Both the position numbers and the translations under genes were made by a program. Under the pieces are notes generated by a model. It was not told the origin of the DNA. It did no database searches and saw only the letters and a list, made by a program, of their open reading frames with translations. A stretch of 64,000 bases of DNA from Latrodectus hesperus (Eukaryota; Arthropoda; Arachnida; Araneae; Theridiidae), in contig CM075853.1 of assembly GCA_037975125.1 (NCBI GenBank), positions 25,590,349-25,654,348 of the forward strand, given 5' to 3'. Positions 60,651-64,000 of this stretch are shown piece by piece (position 1 is the stretch's first letter; the number at the start of each line of letters is the position of its first letter).

Positions 60651-61649
60651 AATTGCAGGACTTTTAATTTTTAAAAGCATTACAGAGAGAACTTTTTTTA
60701 TAGGAAATTTTACATTTTTAAAGAAATGAGAAAATTAATATTTTATGTAAAAAAAATATTTAAAAATTACTTATTTTCATTTACAAACACAAATGAAGGA
60801 ACAATTAGAGGTTCTATCGTAGAAGATCAATAAACGTCGTTTTCACCAACCAGAGTGTCAGAAATCGTTTCATAACAAAAGGAAATTAATAATTGTAACG
60901 CCTGAAAGATGTTCAGATATTTTTAAAGAATAGAGGAGAGCTGCCCACATCGGGATATGTTATATTGTTGTCAAAGTTCTTATAAGAAGAATCACTCTTG
61001 AAATTGATCAGACTCATATTACTATCCATGAAGACAAGATTTTTAAATATTAATATAGGAACTGTGTGTAAAATATTTCTTTCTGTAACAAAGAATCCGC
61101 ATTAGTCTCAGGATATAGCTAATAAATAATTTGGAAAAAGATACGAATGTTCGACAAATTATTAATTTTGTATAAAGCTCAATGGTTCCGGATTTCAATT
61201 GAAAGTTCGCATGTTCAATTCTTATTTCGAGTATGGAGTTCACTTAAATTATAGGTCCCGATTCATTTAACTGCCACGTAAAAATAGAATTTAGAGCGAC
61301 AAACAAACCAGATTATTTTTTGTATACATTTTATTTAAACTTGCGTGTAACGATTTCCTTTTTGCAATGTGTTGAATTAATTCACAAAATGAAACATCAA
61401 ACACTGCATAGTAAAATGCATGCACGAATTTTAATAGCCGTCATTAAAATGCGCCAAAGTGACTCGGGAGTCAATGCTTTGAAAATAAAAGCAATTTAAC
61501 AGGATATAAATAATAAATAGAGATGAATAAATAATAAGGAATAAATGAAATGAAGGAATGTATTGTGGAGAATAAAAAATAGATAGTATCAGCAAAAATT
61601 AATAAATTTTATCATGAAAATTATTTTGTAATTTTTCTATAATCTAAAA
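60651..61649. other. AT-rich stretch, no feature seen
   Basis: I see neither coding sequence nor repeat ends. Confidence 0.4.
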
Positions 61650-62451
61650 CAAGGGTTCCCAAACTTTCTTTTTCTTGGACCACTTTCAAAGTTTTACTAT
61701 TTTTGGTAGACCCCCTGCTGCTAATTAAAAATACTAGGTACTAACAAAAATTACTTAAACAAAAAAGTACCTAGATACCTAAAGTCTAATCTTCCCTGGA
61801 TTTTTGTTCTTTTTTTATAGAAGTTTAGAATAATCTCTAGTATATATATATATATAATTTTTACGACATAACTACGTACTACACTCAAGTAGTAAAACAA
61901 ATATAATATGATTGATAAATTACAATATACAATAAAAATATGTATAACAAATAGACAGATACTTATTTGTTCCGGCACTGCAAACACTGACATCGATTCA
62001 CTCACACACTTTTATGTTCAAAATCCCAGAAACAAATGAGTAACGTTTTGTTCTTGGCATTCGTACTTATACTAATGTAGATTGCAAGCACAGCGCAAGT
62101 CGCATTTCATCCCTTTGCAGGTCTAAACAAGCATCCCGGACGAGCAGGCGCACGGGCGGCACTTAGCAAGTCTTGACATATGGTGTACACTCTTGTACTA
62201 TAATCTATTATTCAATAGAATTAAATATAATTCTGTGTTTGAACTGAGTCTCCAATATTTTGGAGTACCTACCTAGTGAATGATGCTACCTGCGTACATT
62301 GATAGGTAAATCCAAGCCAAAATTTTTGTTCTTATTTATGAATACCAGAAAATTTTTCGTGGACCCCCACTTACAACTTGTGAACCCCTGTTTTCTTTTC
62401 ACGTCTACGTGGGCCCCTGGGGGTCCACTTGGACCACTTTGGGAACATGTG
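61650..62451. mobile_element. Non-autonomous hAT element with perfect 8-bp target duplication
   Basis: The left end CAAGGGTTCCCAAACTTTC and the right end, inwards, CACATGTTCCCAAAGTGG are hAT-type. ATCTAAAA flanks it exactly at 61642-61649 and 62452-62459. GGACCAC and GGACCCCC blocks lie near both ends. No transposase reading is visible in the 802 bp, and a short TA run sits near 61840. Confidence 0.87.
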
Positions 62452-62539
62452 ATCTAAAATATTACAATGATTAACGGGTAAAATACATTTTGATAACGAT
62501 ATTAATTTTGAGAAGATTTATAGCCTGCATTGCATAGAC

Positions 62540-62760
62540 CGCGCTGCTCTGGCTATAGTGAGGTAGTTTTTAAGGTTGCAAGTTCGAATCGCGACCTAAC
62601 TGAACGCGGTTCATCGTGTTCACTCATGGTGGCTGGGTTATGTAAAGTATGTCGTGTGAAATAATTCCTCTGAAGGTGAGGATCTTCTGCTTGGTCAAAG
62701 CTTCTAAATGACCCATCCCACAGCCATTGGGTGTCCCATTCTATAAAGATGTCCTTCCTC
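62540..62760 (+). repeat. tRNA-like SINE head, limits uncertain
   Basis: GGTTGCAAGTTCGAATCGCG is B-box-like, preceded by a weak A-box (TATAGTGAGGTAG). The downstream body is GC-richer than its flanks. No target duplication was found. Confidence 0.5.
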
Positions 62761-64000
62761 CTCTTGTAGAAGAGAATGCCAGGGGGAGGGAAATACCCCG
62801 CATTGTAATGTTTTCAGCGAATGAATTATTATTTTCTTTTTTACACAGAAAGAAGTGCTATGTTCAACTGTAATCAGACTCATGTATTTCTCCCTTACCG
62901 CTTCCCACCACCAATAATGCGCTTTAGTCATTTTTCTCGTAAAATGTGCTGGGTCGTACTTCTCATTTATGTGTAATTTTTCATTTGTAAATACTTCAAC
63001 TACCATAAGAGTTCATGCGTTTTGTTTTTAACAGTTTCCAAATCTTTCTAAACCCTAATTTAGTAGACGCTCGTCTTTGTGAACTTGTAGAGGCCAGTAA
63101 AATAGAAAAATAAATATTAGATCTTAAAACTAATTTAAATTGTGTTTTTTTACAAATAAAATACCATTAGAGAATATGCACTAATTAAGAAATACATCCA
63201 CAATAAAATCCATACTGAAACACAACTCCTGCTTTCATTTTATTGATAAAAATTCAAGTAGAGTAATCACTGTTTTCCGTCTCAAAACTACATCAAAGAA
63301 AACACATTTTTATTTCCTTTCAATGCAGTTAAACATTCCTATGTTGTTTTTCTCAAAAGATTATATCAATCTTTTGTAAACCATTCGTCTGCTTGTTTTC
63401 GCGAAGTCGGATGCCACACTACGTCATTTCCTTCTTGTTTGATACCTAGAAGTTCATTTTCATTCCCATTCATTAAATGATCTCACTCATTTAATCACCC
63501 GATATATAGTAGCCCATTTTTATTCAAACAGCCAGGTAAATGCTCTTCGCCTCTCCATTTACCTGGGTAATAATCTCGAAGCCTAAGATATTATTTTTCT
63601 GCTCCACATCATGCCAAGCACAGTTTGAGAAGCGCAAGGGTCGTCGCTTCCAAGTCATGGCTTCCCGCAAAAAAGCACCTTACGATGTCGGTTTCGATGT
63701 CGCTCCAGGGCAGTGAGAATTTTACGTGGCTCGCAAAAACTGGAAACTCAACTTCAGCAGTGCAGTCTGTTACCTATAATTCGAAGGATTTACGATTCTC
63801 TAATCAGAACGTTGATAATTAACATAAACTATAAAATATGGAACAAATTGGAAACTGAATACAAATAATGAACGCAAATGATTCTTCAAAATTTTAGCAA
63901 GCAAATGGAAATTAAAAGAATCCTTCCAAAGTAAGAGGTTCACAAATATGAGCGTCTACTGTTTTTCTATGGGAAGATATATGATCTGTTTGCAGAAGAA
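62761..64000. other. Right edge, no gene; one perfect hairpin
   Basis: CCAGGTAAATG at 63532-63542 is exactly inverted at 63556-63566 with a 13-nt loop. ORFs here have no recognisable motif. Confidence 0.45.

Overview
The window looks like an AT-rich, repeat-laden animal nuclear sequence, most likely from a spider or another arachnid. That assignment is an inference. It rests on very short spliced exons in multi-kilobase introns, long (TA)n tracts, dense tRNA-derived SINEs with target-site duplications, Tc1, mariner, Tigger and hAT transposons, and a Penelope-like element of the permuted Naiad type, a group reported as abundant in spiders. Nothing prokaryotic is visible: no operons, no CRISPR and no intact tRNA or rRNA genes.

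Two host genes can be assembled from the sequence, both on the minus strand. Gene 1 starts near 25172 and runs left through exons at 25027-25121, 11843-11972, 10270-10308 and 6131-6232, then leaves my reach. The joined frame is open across all junctions. It encodes a signal peptide, a short Asn-rich segment and a leucine-heptad coiled coil. I do not recognise the family. Gene 2 is calmodulin-like. It has a 31-nt exon (54740-54770), a 144-nt exon (40143-40286) and a 240-nt exon (38879-39118), with intron positions matching those of classical calmodulin genes. Only its first EF-hand keeps the calcium ligands. Its ATG exon and its last few codons were not found with confidence.

The remaining sequence is mostly intron and intergenic DNA built from mobile elements. 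From left to right: a Tc1 element split by a SINE (2123-3813); a Tigger relic (6366-7093); a Tc1 3' fragment (7971-8445); two copies of one MITE with 9-bp target duplications (9732-9985 and 33721-33972); a mariner with matching ends and two lesions (17816-19062); a DNA transposon with 36-bp ends and repeated GGAGCTAC boxes (22406-23766); hAT elements (25932-26850, 36431-37886, 61650-62451); and a Naiad retroelement with pseudo-LTRs (47758-51531) abutting a 0.6-kb TA tract. At least five SINE or SINE-like families are present, most with target duplications.

The strongest candidates for follow-up are the Naiad element, the diverged calmodulin paralogue, the unidentified secreted coiled-coil gene, the GGAGCTAC transposon, the MITE pair and a perfect 43-bp palindrome. 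Stretches not assigned to a feature are AT-rich and hold only short ORFs that I regard as chance.
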